From Nitriliruptoraceae bacterium (GTDB lineage: Bacteria; Actinomycetota; Nitriliruptoria; Nitriliruptorales; Nitriliruptoraceae), in contig SLLJ01000146.1 in NCBI GenBank assembly GCA_007134165.1, positions 1-6,482 of the forward strand: a stretch of DNA of 6,482 nucleotides. Reading direction: 5' to 3'. Positions within the stretch are counted from its first letter, which is position 1. Every line of letters begins with the position of its first letter. This document shows positions 1-6,085 of the stretch, in pieces. A program made the position numbers and the translations under genes. The notes under the pieces are model-generated. The model was not told the DNA's origin. It was given only the letters and a program-made list of their open reading frames with translations, and did no database searches.

Positions 1-1228
1 GGAGCTGCGCGCCGAGGTCGACGACACCATCGAGGTCGGCCAGGTCATCGCGGTGGTCGGCGAGGGCGCACCCAGCAGCCCTCCCGAACCCGACGAGCCC
101 GAAGCGACCGACGAGCCCGAAGCGACCGGTGAGCCCGAAGCGACCGGTGAGCCCGAAGCGACCTCCACCCCGTCCGCGCAGGACGCGAGCCCGGTCATGG
201 GCGACAAGGCGCTGACCTCACCGCTGGTGCGCCGCCTGCTGCGCGAAGCCGGGCTGAATCCCGCCCAGGTCCCGGGCACCGGCGCCGGGGGACGCATCAC
301 CCGCGAGGACGCCGAACGTGCCATCGCCGGTGGCGCGCCCGCCCCTGCCGAACCCGCGCCCGAAGCTTCGAGCGCGCCCACGACCGAGAGCCCGACGCCA
401 GCGGACCGCGCCCCCGCACCCGCCAGCGTCACTCCGGCTCCGATCGTGGCGGTACCAAGCGACCGTCGTCGGCCCGAGCCGGCTCCGGTCCAGATCGACT
501 TCGGCGGCCAGACCTCGGTGACCCAGGACCTGTCGCGGGTGCGCCGGTCGATCGCCCGGTCGATGCTCGAGTCGATCACGACCACCGCGCAGCTCACCGC
601 CGCCGTCGAGGTCGACCTGACCGCGATCATGCACCTGCGGGCGGCCAAGAAGGACGCCTTCCGGGCCGCCGAGGGCGCGAGCCTCTCACCGCTGCCGATG
701 ATCGCCCGCGCGGTGTGCCTGACGATCCCCCGCCACCCGGCGCTCAACGCCTCGATCGACACCGAGGCCGGCACGGCCACCTACCACCGCGTCATCAATC
801 TGGGCATGGCCATCGACACCGACCGTGGGCTGCTGGTGCCCAACATCAAGCAGGCGCAGGACCTCAACGTCGCCGGCCTGGCCCGGCGCATCGCCGACCT
901 CGCCGAGCGCACCCGCAGCAAGAAGCTCCAGCCCGACGAGATCTCGGGCGGGACCTTCACGATCACCAACACCGGGTCGCGCGGCACCCTGTTCGACACC
1001 CCGATCCTCAACCCGCCGGAGGCCGCGATCCTGGCGACCTGCGCGATCGAGAAGCGCCCGGTGGTGGTGTCCGACTCCTACGGCGACTCGATCGCGATCC
1101 GCTGGATGAGCTACCTGTGCCTGACCTACGACCACCGCATGATCGACGGGGCAGACGCCGCCCGGTTCCTCCAGGATCTCAAGTACGTGGTCGAGACGCA
1201 CGACTGGGCGGGCGAGCTGCCGGTGTGA
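1..1228 (+). CDS. sucB: Dihydrolipoamide acyltransferase (E2) of a 2-oxoacid dehydrogenase complex, 5'-truncated
   Basis: This is the core E2 enzyme that carries acyl groups on a lipoyl arm and transfers them to CoA in the cytoplasm. The gene enters from the left edge, with the first complete codon at base 2. Visible in order are the end of a lipoyl domain (to about base 64), an acidic EPEAT linker (92-163), a peripheral subunit-binding domain (209-325, SPLVRRLLREAG to RITREDAERAI), a second Ala/Pro linker, and the catalytic domain (about 524-1222). The catalytic domain has TFTITNTGSRG and the active-site motif DHRMIDG, with the catalytic His codon at 1133-1135. It resembles the actinobacterial family annotated SucB. 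In Mycobacterium and Corynebacterium the homologue (DlaT/AceF) mainly serves pyruvate dehydrogenase, because the 2-oxoglutarate E2 core is fused to E1 (Kgd/OdhA). The substrate is therefore uncertain although the E2 identity is secure. The stop overlaps lipB. Confidence 0.95.
   Translation, partial: ELRAEVDDTIEVGQVIAVVGEGAPSSPPEPDEPEATDEPEATGEPEATGEPEATSTPSAQDASPVMGDKALTSPLVRRLLREAGLNPAQVPGTGAGGRITREDAERAIAGGAPAPAEPAPEASSAPTTESPTPADRAPAPASVTPAPIVAVPSDRRRPEPAPVQIDFGGQTSVTQDLSRVRRSIARSMLESITTTAQLTAAVEVDLTAIMHLRAAKKDAFRAAEGASLSPLPMIARAVCLTIPRHPALNASIDTEAGTATYHRVINLGMAIDTDRGLLVPNIKQAQDLNVAGLARRIADLAERTRSKKLQPDEISGGTFTITNTGSRGTLFDTPILNPPEAAILATCAIEKRPVVVSDSYGDSIAIRWMSYLCLTYDHRMIDGADAARFLQDLKYVVETHDWAGELPV
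92..163 (+). repeat. Four tandem 18-bp units in the E2 linker
   Basis: Four contiguous in-frame 18-bp copies lie at 92-109, 110-127, 128-145 and 146-163. The first two are identical (DEPEAT), as are the last two (GEPEAT), and the pairs differ only in the first codon (GAC versus GGT). They encode an acidic, flexible linker between the lipoyl and subunit-binding domains. Near-perfect DNA identity suggests recent slippage duplication rather than only protein-level selection. Confidence 0.95.
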
Positions 1229-1956
1229 CCCACGCCGATCCACGCACGCTGCGGGCCGACCCCGACACCCCCGTCCGGGTTGCCCGCCTGGGCACCGTGG
1301 CCTACCGCGAGGCCTGGGCGCTGCAGCAGCGTCTGGTCGACCATCACCAGGCCGGACGGTGCCCCGACACCCTGCTGCTGCTCGAGCATCCCCGGGTCTA
1401 CACGCTGGGACGGCGCGCGGACCGCAGCAACGTGCATTTCGACGCCCCGACCCTGGCCGAGCGGGGCATCGAGGTGATCGAGGTCGACCGGGGCGGTGAC
1501 GTCACCTACCACGGCCCGGGCCAGCTGGTCGGCTACCCGATCCTGCGCCTGGCCGGCACCTTGGTCGTCGACTACGTCCGGGCGCTGGAGGAGATCCTGA
1601 TCCGGGCGCTGGCGGCCCTGGAGATCACCGCTCAGCGCTGCCCCGGCTACCCCGGCGTCTGGGTCGGCGAGGAGAAGGTCGCCGCCATCGGGGTGCGGGT
1701 GTCCGCCGGGGGCCTGACCTCCCACGGCTTCGCCCTGAACGTGTACACCGACCTCGACGACTTCACCGGCATCGTGCCCTGCGGCATCACCGACCGGGGG
1801 GTGTGCTCGCTGGCCAGCCTCGGGGTGGACGTCGAGGTGGCACGGGCTGCCGAGGTCGTCGAACAGGCCTTCGCCGAGGTCTTCGGCGCTACCCTCGAAC
1901 CGGCCGGCCCCGACCTCGTCGCGCCGGCCTCCACCGCGTCCAAGGCCCCGTCGTGA
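1225..1956 (+). CDS. lipB: Octanoyltransferase LipB (lipoyl protein ligase B)
   Basis: LipB transfers octanoate from octanoyl-ACP to the lysine of lipoyl domains, the first step of lipoate assembly, in the cytoplasm. The 243-residue product shows the family signatures: LLLLEHPRVYTLGRR (about 50-64), RGGDVTYHGPGQLVGYPI (89-106), the catalytic lysine in EKVAAIG (Lys151) and the acyl-accepting cysteine in IVPCGI (Cys186). The Lys/Cys dyad is the known catalytic pair of the family. The start is GTG at 1225, in a GTGA overlap with the E2 stop. Starting there gives a short polar N-terminal extension before the conserved domain, which begins near residue 18. No strong ribosome binding site is visible, so coupling to E2 translation is likely. 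The C-terminus after about residue 230 is an Ala/Pro/Ser tail without conserved motifs. Confidence 0.96.
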   Translation: MTHADPRTLRADPDTPVRVARLGTVAYREAWALQQRLVDHHQAGRCPDTLLLLEHPRVYTLGRRADRSNVHFDAPTLAERGIEVIEVDRGGDVTYHGPGQLVGYPILRLAGTLVVDYVRALEEILIRALAALEITAQRCPGYPGVWVGEEKVAAIGVRVSAGGLTSHGFALNVYTDLDDFTGIVPCGITDRGVCSLASLGVDVEVARAAEVVEQAFAEVFGATLEPAGPDLVAPASTASKAPS

Positions 1957-2981
1957 CCGAACCCGTCGTCCCGCCCGGCGCCCGCCGACTGGCGGTGCTG
2001 AGCCCCGAACGTCGTCAACGCGCCGGAGTCGCCCGGCGCAGCATCGACACCTCCCGCATGCAGGGGCGCAAGCCCGAGTGGCTGAAGGTCCGGGCCGCCT
2101 CCGGGGAGAACTACCGCGACGTCACCCGGCTGATGGAGGGCCTCGAACTCAACACCGTGTGCGCCCAGGCCGCCTGCCCCAACATCTACGAGTGCTGGGA
2201 GGTGCGCGAGGCGACCTTCCTGATCGGCGGGGAGGATTGCACGCGACGCTGCGGGTTCTGCCAGATCAAGACCGGAAGGCCTGACGGCTACGACACCGAC
2301 GAGCCCCGCCGGGTGGCCGAGGCGGTCGATCACCTCGGTCTGCGCTTCGCGGTGATCACGATGGTGGCCCGCGACGACCTCGACGACGGAGGCGCCTGGC
2401 TGGTGGCCGAGTCGATCCGCCAGATCCGGTCGCACACCCCCGCCGTCGGCATCGAGGTGCTGCCCAGCGACTTCGGCTACGGCCGTGACCCGCTCGCCGG
2501 TCGCCGCGCGCTCGAGCAGGTGGTGAGCGCCCGTCCCGACGTGTTCGCCTTCAACCTCGAGACCACCCGCCGGTTGTTCCCCGTCGCACGCCCTGCGTTC
2601 GACTATGACCGGGGGCTCGAGTTCCTGGCGCTGGCCCGCGAGTTGCTGCCGACCACCACCGCGGTGAAGTCCAACCTCATCGCGGGCATGGGCGAGACCG
2701 ACGACGAACTGCGCGTCTGCATGCGCGACCTGCGTGCCGCCGGGGTCGACACACTGACCATCGGCCAGTATCTGCAGCCCTCCGACCAGCACCTGGCTCT
2801 GGACCGCTACGTGCCGCCCGAGACCTTCGAAGGCTTGCGGGTCTTCGGTGAGCAGGAACTCGGCTTTGCGCACGTGGAGGCCGGGCCGATGGTCCGCTCC
2901 AGCTACCACGCCGGCCAACAGGCCATCGACGCCCAGGCCTGGTCCCCGTCCGTCGGTCAACCTGGTGCCGGCCCGGCCTGA
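1953..2981 (+). CDS. lipA: Lipoyl synthase LipA (radical SAM)
   Basis: LipA inserts two sulfur atoms into protein-bound octanoyl chains to make lipoate, completing the work of LipB on proteins such as the upstream E2. The 342-residue product has the auxiliary-cluster motif C-x4-C-x5-C at Cys70, Cys75 and Cys81, the radical-SAM motif CTRRCGFC at Cys96, Cys100 and Cys103, and the C-terminal RSSY motif (315-318), which supplies the serine ligand of the auxiliary cluster in known LipA structures. RKPEWLKVRA, VARDDLDDGGAW and KSNLIAGMGET are further family blocks. The start is GTG at 1953 in a GTGA overlap with lipB, preceded by AAGG at 1942-1945. Some usually conserved positions differ: the stretch around VFAFNLETTRRLF lacks the histidine usual in the HNxETV block, and the first cysteine is followed by AQ. 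All cluster ligands are present, so the enzyme is probably active. Confidence 0.96.
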   Translation: MTEPVVPPGARRLAVLSPERRQRAGVARRSIDTSRMQGRKPEWLKVRAASGENYRDVTRLMEGLELNTVCAQAACPNIYECWEVREATFLIGGEDCTRRCGFCQIKTGRPDGYDTDEPRRVAEAVDHLGLRFAVITMVARDDLDDGGAWLVAESIRQIRSHTPAVGIEVLPSDFGYGRDPLAGRRALEQVVSARPDVFAFNLETTRRLFPVARPAFDYDRGLEFLALARELLPTTTAVKSNLIAGMGETDDELRVCMRDLRAAGVDTLTIGQYLQPSDQHLALDRYVPPETFEGLRVFGEQELGFAHVEAGPMVRSSYHAGQQAIDAQAWSPSVGQPGAGPA

Positions 2982-2998
2982 GCAAGCCCGGAGCCGCA

Positions 2999-3159
2999 AT
3001 GGCCACCGACTACCAACTCATCTGCGCCCTGGCCGACCAGGTCGGACTCCGCCCGTGCGCGAGCCGCTCGATCTGATCGTGGGACGGCTCGACGACGATG
3101 GCGACTTCGTGCACTGCCACGTCGATCAGCGCCGGATGCAGCCCTACGGGCAGGGCTGA
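2999..3159 (+). pseudogene. Small hypothetical gene, apparently split by a -1 frameshift
   Basis: An ATG at 2999, 17 bases after the lipA stop, is preceded by GGAG (2990-2993) with a 5-base gap. It reads MATDYQLICALADQVGLRP and then hits TGA at 3074-3076, giving 25 residues. The overlapping frame from GTG at 3055 reads VREPLDLIVGRLDDDGDFV onward to TGA at 3157-3159 with strong G/C third positions. Adding one G near 3055 would join the two into one protein of about 53 residues. I do not recognise the family. This may be a decayed gene, an assembly error, or one or two very small real genes. The last codons overlap the stem-loop at 3139-3158. Confidence 0.4.
3139..3158. terminator. Stem-loop between convergent genes, likely bidirectional terminator
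   Basis: CAGCCCT (3139-3145) and AGGGCTG (3152-3158) form a perfect 7-bp stem with a 6-base loop. It lies 5 bases past the stop of the - strand channel gene and at the end of the rightward lipA transcript. No strong T-tract follows on either strand, as is common in high-GC actinobacteria. It overlaps the stop of the small split gene. Confidence 0.5.
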
Positions 3160-3163
3160 GCCT

Positions 3164-4327
3164 TCAATCCTCGTCGGGAAGCACGTCGTCGGGAAGCACC
3201 TCGTCGAGGTCCCCCGGTGGCGGCGAAGTGTCGCCGCGTTTGGCGGCCTGGCGCGCACGATCGAGCGCCGGCGGGTCGGGCACCGCCCCCTCGAAGTCGG
3301 CGACCTCGGGGCCGCCGAGCGAGATCGGCTGCTCGGTCCGCAGCCAGACCGTGCGCTGCGGGAAGGGGATCTCGACCTCGGCGGCGTCGAAGGCGTTCTT
3401 GATCCTACGGCGCACCTCCCGGGCGATCGCCCACTGCTGGCCGGGCTGGGTCTTGATCACCAGCCGGACGTCGACGCTGTCGTCACCGAGCGCCTCCACC
3501 CCCCAGATCTCGGGGACATCGAGGAACAAGTCGTTGTACTCGGGCTCTTCGGCCATGTCGGTGGCCACCCGCAGGATCAGATCGCTGACCACGTCGACGT
3601 CGGTGCCGTAGGGCACCGCGATGTCGAGCAGGGCCCGAGCCCACTCCTGACTCATGTTGCCAACGCGGGTGATGACGCCGTTGGGCACGTGCCACAGGGT
3701 GCCGGTGACGTCGCGGATCCTGGTCGTGCGCAGCGTCACTCCTTCGACCACCCCGCTGGCCTCGCCGGCATCGATGATGTCACCGACGCCGTACTGGTCC
3801 TCGGCCAGCATGAAGACTCCGGTGATGAAGTCACGGACCAGCCCCTGGGCGCCGAAGCCGATCGCCACTCCGAGGATCCCGGCACCGGCCACCAGCGGCG
3901 CGAGGTTGATCCCGAAGGCGTTGGACAGGATCAGGAACAGCGCGAGCACCCACATCACGACCCGTACGCTGCTCGTGGCCAACGCCCCGAGCGCCTCTGC
4001 TCGCTGTGCACGACGCAGCGAGTAGCCACCCGAGGAGGCGTCGCCCAGTCCGACCTTCCGGCGCAGCCCCTTGCCCGTCGCGCTGCTCTGCGGGGTGCTG
4101 GCACGCCCGACCGCCCGTCGGATGACCCGCCGCAGCATCGCCACCACGATCAGGGTGATGACCACGATCAGGACGATCTGGGCGATGATGTCGATCGCGC
4201 CCACCAGCAGGCTGACCAGAGGGCCGTCCCCGAGCCAGTCGTCGAGCAGGTCGGTCAGCGGCCGGGCCGGCTCGACCATCTCGATGCTCGGCGGTTCTTC
4301 GGGCTCCTGGGCCAGCAACCAGCGCAT
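3164..4327 (-). CDS. MscS-family small-conductance mechanosensitive channel
   Basis: This is a membrane channel that opens under membrane tension, normally to release solutes on osmotic downshock. The 387-residue product has a short amphipathic N-terminus, TM1 (about 37-65), a basic cytoplasmic loop, TM2 (about 118-138) and the Gly/Ala-rich pore helix TM3 (about 142-172). TM3 runs into the family hallmark GFGAQGLVRDFITGVFMLAE and then YGVGDII. The cytoplasmic beta-domain follows (VEGVTLRTTRIRD, WHVPNGVI), then the alpha/beta domain ending in IPFPQRTVWL (320-329), and an acidic Pro-rich tail. The ATG at 4327 is supported by GAGGAA six bases upstream. It is transcribed towards lipA and away from glnA. 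Some actinobacterial MscS homologues, such as MscCG of Corynebacterium glutamicum, export glutamate, but that protein has a long C-terminal extension missing here, so transport of glutamate is only a possibility. Confidence 0.94.
   Translation of the reverse strand: MRWLLAQEPEEPPSIEMVEPARPLTDLLDDWLGDGPLVSLLVGAIDIIAQIVLIVVITLIVVAMLRRVIRRAVGRASTPQSSATGKGLRRKVGLGDASSGGYSLRRAQRAEALGALATSSVRVVMWVLALFLILSNAFGINLAPLVAGAGILGVAIGFGAQGLVRDFITGVFMLAEDQYGVGDIIDAGEASGVVEGVTLRTTRIRDVTGTLWHVPNGVITRVGNMSQEWARALLDIAVPYGTDVDVVSDLILRVATDMAEEPEYNDLFLDVPEIWGVEALGDDSVDVRLVIKTQPGQQWAIAREVRRRIKNAFDAAEVEIPFPQRTVWLRTEQPISLGGPEVADFEGAVPDPPALDRARQAAKRGDTSPPPGDLDEVLPDDVLPDED
3171..3200 (-). repeat. 15-bp tandem duplication in the mscS 3' end
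   Basis: Two adjacent 15-bp units (3171-3185 and 3186-3200) match at 14 of 15 bases. On the - strand they encode VLPDD/VLPDE, extending the acidic C-terminal tail of the channel without changing frame. Confidence 0.9.
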
Positions 4328-4333
4328 GACAGG

Positions 4334-4339
4334 TTCCTC
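4334..4339 (-). promoter_or_regulatory. Ribosome binding site of the mscS-family gene
   Basis: On the - strand GAGGAA stands 6 bases before the ATG at 4327, a close match to the Shine-Dalgarno sequence. It fixes the start. Confidence 0.8.
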
Positions 4340-4363
4340 GTGGTGCGGCGACGGCGGGCGCGG

Positions 4364-4392
4364 AGGCTACCGGGCGCGTAACCCAACGGAAA
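4364..4392 (-). promoter_or_regulatory. Candidate mscS promoter
   Basis: The - strand reads TAGCCT (4369 to 4364), matching the TAnnnT -10 pattern. A weak -35 (TTTCCG, 4392 to 4387) lies 17 bases further upstream. Transcription would begin near 4357, leaving about 30 bases of leader. The -35 overlaps the GAAAC element of the GlnR-like site. Confidence 0.25.
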
Positions 4393-4415
4393 CACCAGAG
4401 ACACCTACCCGGCAC
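4378..4415 (+). promoter_or_regulatory. GlnR-like operator upstream of glnA
   Basis: GTAAC (4378-4382), six bases, then GAAAC (4389-4393) match the actinobacterial GlnR consensus GTnAC-n6-GAAAC exactly. With the same 11-base period follow GACAC (4400-4404) and GGCAC (4411-4415), which resemble degenerate further half-sites. GlnR is the nitrogen regulator known to control glnA and ammonium uptake genes in Streptomyces and Mycobacterium. The site lies about 248 bases before the glnA start and 51 bases before the mscS start. Binding itself is inferred. Confidence 0.65.
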
Positions 4416-4425
4416 AGCCCACTCG

Positions 4426-4431
4426 TAGCGT
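4426..4431 (+). promoter_or_regulatory. Candidate glnA promoter -10 element
   Basis: TAGCGT fits the TAnnnT -10 pattern and no good -35 is present (ACCTAC at 17-base spacing). A start near 4438 would put the centre of the perfect GlnR-like pair at about -52, a usual place for an activator that replaces a weak -35. It would give a leader of about 188 bases. Confidence 0.35.
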
Positions 4432-4452
4432 TCCCCACGGTCGAATCACCAC

Positions 4453-4492
4453 CGCCTCGAGCGCAACCAGCGCTCGCCGGCCGGGCGAGGCG
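4453..4492 (+). promoter_or_regulatory. Competing hairpins in the glnA leader
   Basis: Three pairings share bases. CGAGCGC (4458-4464) pairs with GCGCTCG (4470-4476), a 7-bp stem with loop AACCA. CTCGCC (4473-4478) pairs with GGCGAG (4484-4489). CGCCTCG (4453-4459) pairs with CGAGGCG (4486-4492). The first two cannot form together. No known riboswitch is recognised, and high GC makes chance pairing fairly likely. Confidence 0.35.
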
Positions 4493-4538
4493 CCCCACCG
4501 AGTCCCAACCGCGGCCTTGCGCTGCGGCGAGTGCACCG

Positions 4539-4554
4539 CGCCCCTGCCGGGGCG
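4539..4554 (+). promoter_or_regulatory. GC-only hairpin in the glnA leader
   Basis: CGCCCC (4539-4544) and GGGGCG (4549-4554) form a 6-bp all-GC stem with loop TGCC, 58 bases before the glnA ribosome binding site. No T-tract follows. It could act in attenuation or transcript stability, or be a chance product of base composition. Confidence 0.35.
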
Positions 4555-4612
4555 TCGGGTCGCGTCGGTCAAGGACGCCTCGCCCACCGACCACCGATCC
4601 GTCCCACACGAC

Positions 4613-4618
4613 AAGGAG
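4613..4618 (+). promoter_or_regulatory. Ribosome binding site that fixes the glnA TTG start
   Basis: AAGGAG stands 7 bases before TTG at 4626. The reading frame stays open far upstream, so this site and the match of the following residues to the usual GlnA N-terminus decide the start. Confidence 0.85.
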
Positions 4619-4625
4619 CGAGAAG

Positions 4626-6059
4626 TTGGGTAGCTCACCTACCACCGCCGCCGATGTGCTCGCGCTGATCGAGTCCGAGGGCTACGAGTTCGTGGACCTG
4701 CGGTTCATCGACCTGCCCGGGGTCACGCAGCACACGACGTTCCCCACCACGAACATCGACGCGAGCACCTTCGAGAACGGCATCTACTTCGACGGTTCGT
4801 CCGTCCGCGGGTTCCAGGGCATCCAGGAATCGGACATGCTGCTCATGCCCGATCCGACGACTGCCGTGGAGGACGCCTTCCGCGCGCGCAAGACCCTGAT
4901 GATGTACTGCCACATCCTCGACCCCATCACCGGCGAGTCCTACTCCCGCGATCCGCGCAACATCGTGCGCAAGGCGGAGGCCTACCTCGCTTCCACCGGC
5001 ATCGCCGACACCTCGTTCATGGGTCCGGAAGCCGAGTTCTTCATCTTCGACTCGGTGCGCTTCGAGTCCGGCGGCAACGCATCGTTCTACGAGGTCGACT
5101 CGATCGAGGGCGCCTGGAACACCGGTCGCGACGAAGAGGGTGGCAACAAGGGCTACAAGCCGCGCACCAAGGGCGGCTACTTCCCGGTGCCTCCGATGGA
5201 CCACTTCGCCGACCTGCGCTCGGAGATGGTGCACAACCTCGAGGTGTTCGGGATCCAGACCCAACTGCACCACCACGAGGTCGGCTCGGGCGGCCAGGGC
5301 GAGATCGGCATCGAGTTCGACACGATCTCCAAGATCGCCGACAAGCTGATGACCTTCAAGTACGTGGTGAAGAACACCGCGGCGGCGGCCGGCAAGACCG
5401 TCACCTTCATGCCCAAGCCGATCTTCGGCGACAACGGCTCCGGGATGCACACCCACCAGTCGCTGTGGAAGGACGGGGAACCGCTCTTCTTCGACGAGTC
5501 GGGCTACGGCCAGCTCTCCGACACCGCCCGGTGGTACATCGGTGGCCTGCTCAAGCACGCCCGGTCCGTGCTCGCCTTCACCAACGCAACCACCAACTCC
5601 TACCGGCGACTGGTGCCCGGCTACGAGGCTCCGGTCAACCTGGTGTACTCGGCCCGCAACCGCTCCGCGGCGGTGCGCATCCCGATCTCCGGCGACAATC
5701 CGAAGGCCAAGCGCATCGAGTTCCGGGTCCCCGACCCCTCCTCGAACGCCTATCTGGCGTTCGCGGCGATGCTGATGGCCGGCATCGACGGGATCAAGAA
5801 CCGCATCGAGCCCGCCGACCCGGTGGACAAGGACATCTACGACCTGCCGCCGGAGGAACTGCACAACCTGCCGGCCGTGCCACGGTCGTTGGAAGAGGCG
5901 CTCGCTGGTCTCGCCGAGGATCACGAGTTCCTGCTCGAGGGTGACGTGTTCACCGAAGACCTCATCGAGACCTGGATCGAGTACAAGATGGAGAACGAGG
6001 TCGCGCAGGTCGCTCTGCGTCCGCACCCCCACGAGTTCCAGATGTACTTCGACATCTAG
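4626..6059 (+). CDS. glnA: Glutamine synthetase type I (beta subtype)
   Basis: This enzyme makes glutamine from glutamate, ammonia and ATP and is the main entry of ammonium at low nitrogen; the family forms cytoplasmic dodecamers. The 477 residues match the usual length (478 in M. tuberculosis GlnA1). Motifs in order: FVDLRFIDLPG (22-32), FDGSSVRGF, the metal-binding GPEAEF (Glu135, Glu137), HHHEVGSGGQGE (from His215), DNGSGMHTH (269-277), RLVPGYEAPVN, NRSAAVRIP and NPKAKRIEFR. KDIYDLPPEE carries Tyr405 at the adenylylation position, so control by GlnE-type adenylylation is expected. The start is TTG at 4626 with AAGGAG seven bases upstream. An open extension in frame back to 4071 is antisense to the channel gene and non-homologous. 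Expression is probably under GlnR through the site at 4378. The gene appears monocistronic, with a strong terminator 35 bases after its stop. Confidence 0.98.
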   Translation: MGSSPTTAADVLALIESEGYEFVDLRFIDLPGVTQHTTFPTTNIDASTFENGIYFDGSSVRGFQGIQESDMLLMPDPTTAVEDAFRARKTLMMYCHILDPITGESYSRDPRNIVRKAEAYLASTGIADTSFMGPEAEFFIFDSVRFESGGNASFYEVDSIEGAWNTGRDEEGGNKGYKPRTKGGYFPVPPMDHFADLRSEMVHNLEVFGIQTQLHHHEVGSGGQGEIGIEFDTISKIADKLMTFKYVVKNTAAAAGKTVTFMPKPIFGDNGSGMHTHQSLWKDGEPLFFDESGYGQLSDTARWYIGGLLKHARSVLAFTNATTNSYRRLVPGYEAPVNLVYSARNRSAAVRIPISGDNPKAKRIEFRVPDPSSNAYLAFAAMLMAGIDGIKNRIEPADPVDKDIYDLPPEELHNLPAVPRSLEEALAGLAEDHEFLLEGDVFTEDLIETWIEYKMENEVAQVALRPHPHEFQMYFDI

Positions 6060-6085
6060 GCCGCTCAGCGGCGCAGCAACTGCGC
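6060..6085 (+). other. Two overlapping small hairpins after the glnA stop
   Basis: GCCGC (6060-6064) and GCGGC (6068-6072) pair around TCA, and GCGCAG (6071-6076) and CTGCGC (6080-6085) pair around CAA. They share 6071-6072, so they compete at their edges. They may protect the glnA mRNA 3' end or help termination. Confidence 0.5.

Noticed and set aside
92..163. Short tandem repeats considered as a CRISPR array
   Set aside because: The units are contiguous without spacers and lie in frame within the E2 coding sequence.
715..1224. In-frame upstream extension of lipB inside the E2 gene
   Set aside because: It is an Arg/Pro-rich shadow of the E2 catalytic domain; the conserved LipB sequence begins after the GTG at 1225.
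1647..2999. Long - strand open frame (450 codons) opposite lipB and lipA
   Set aside because: It is antisense to two clear enzymes, shows no family motif, and is explained by high GC suppressing stops.
3098..4381. + strand open frame of 427 codons opposite the channel gene
   Set aside because: The - strand product has clear MscS motifs and membrane helices; this one is low-complexity Asp/His/Arg sequence.
4071..4625. In-frame upstream extension of glnA
   Set aside because: It is antisense to mscS and its spacer, has no similarity to glutamine synthetase, and the TTG at 4626 has an excellent ribosome binding site.
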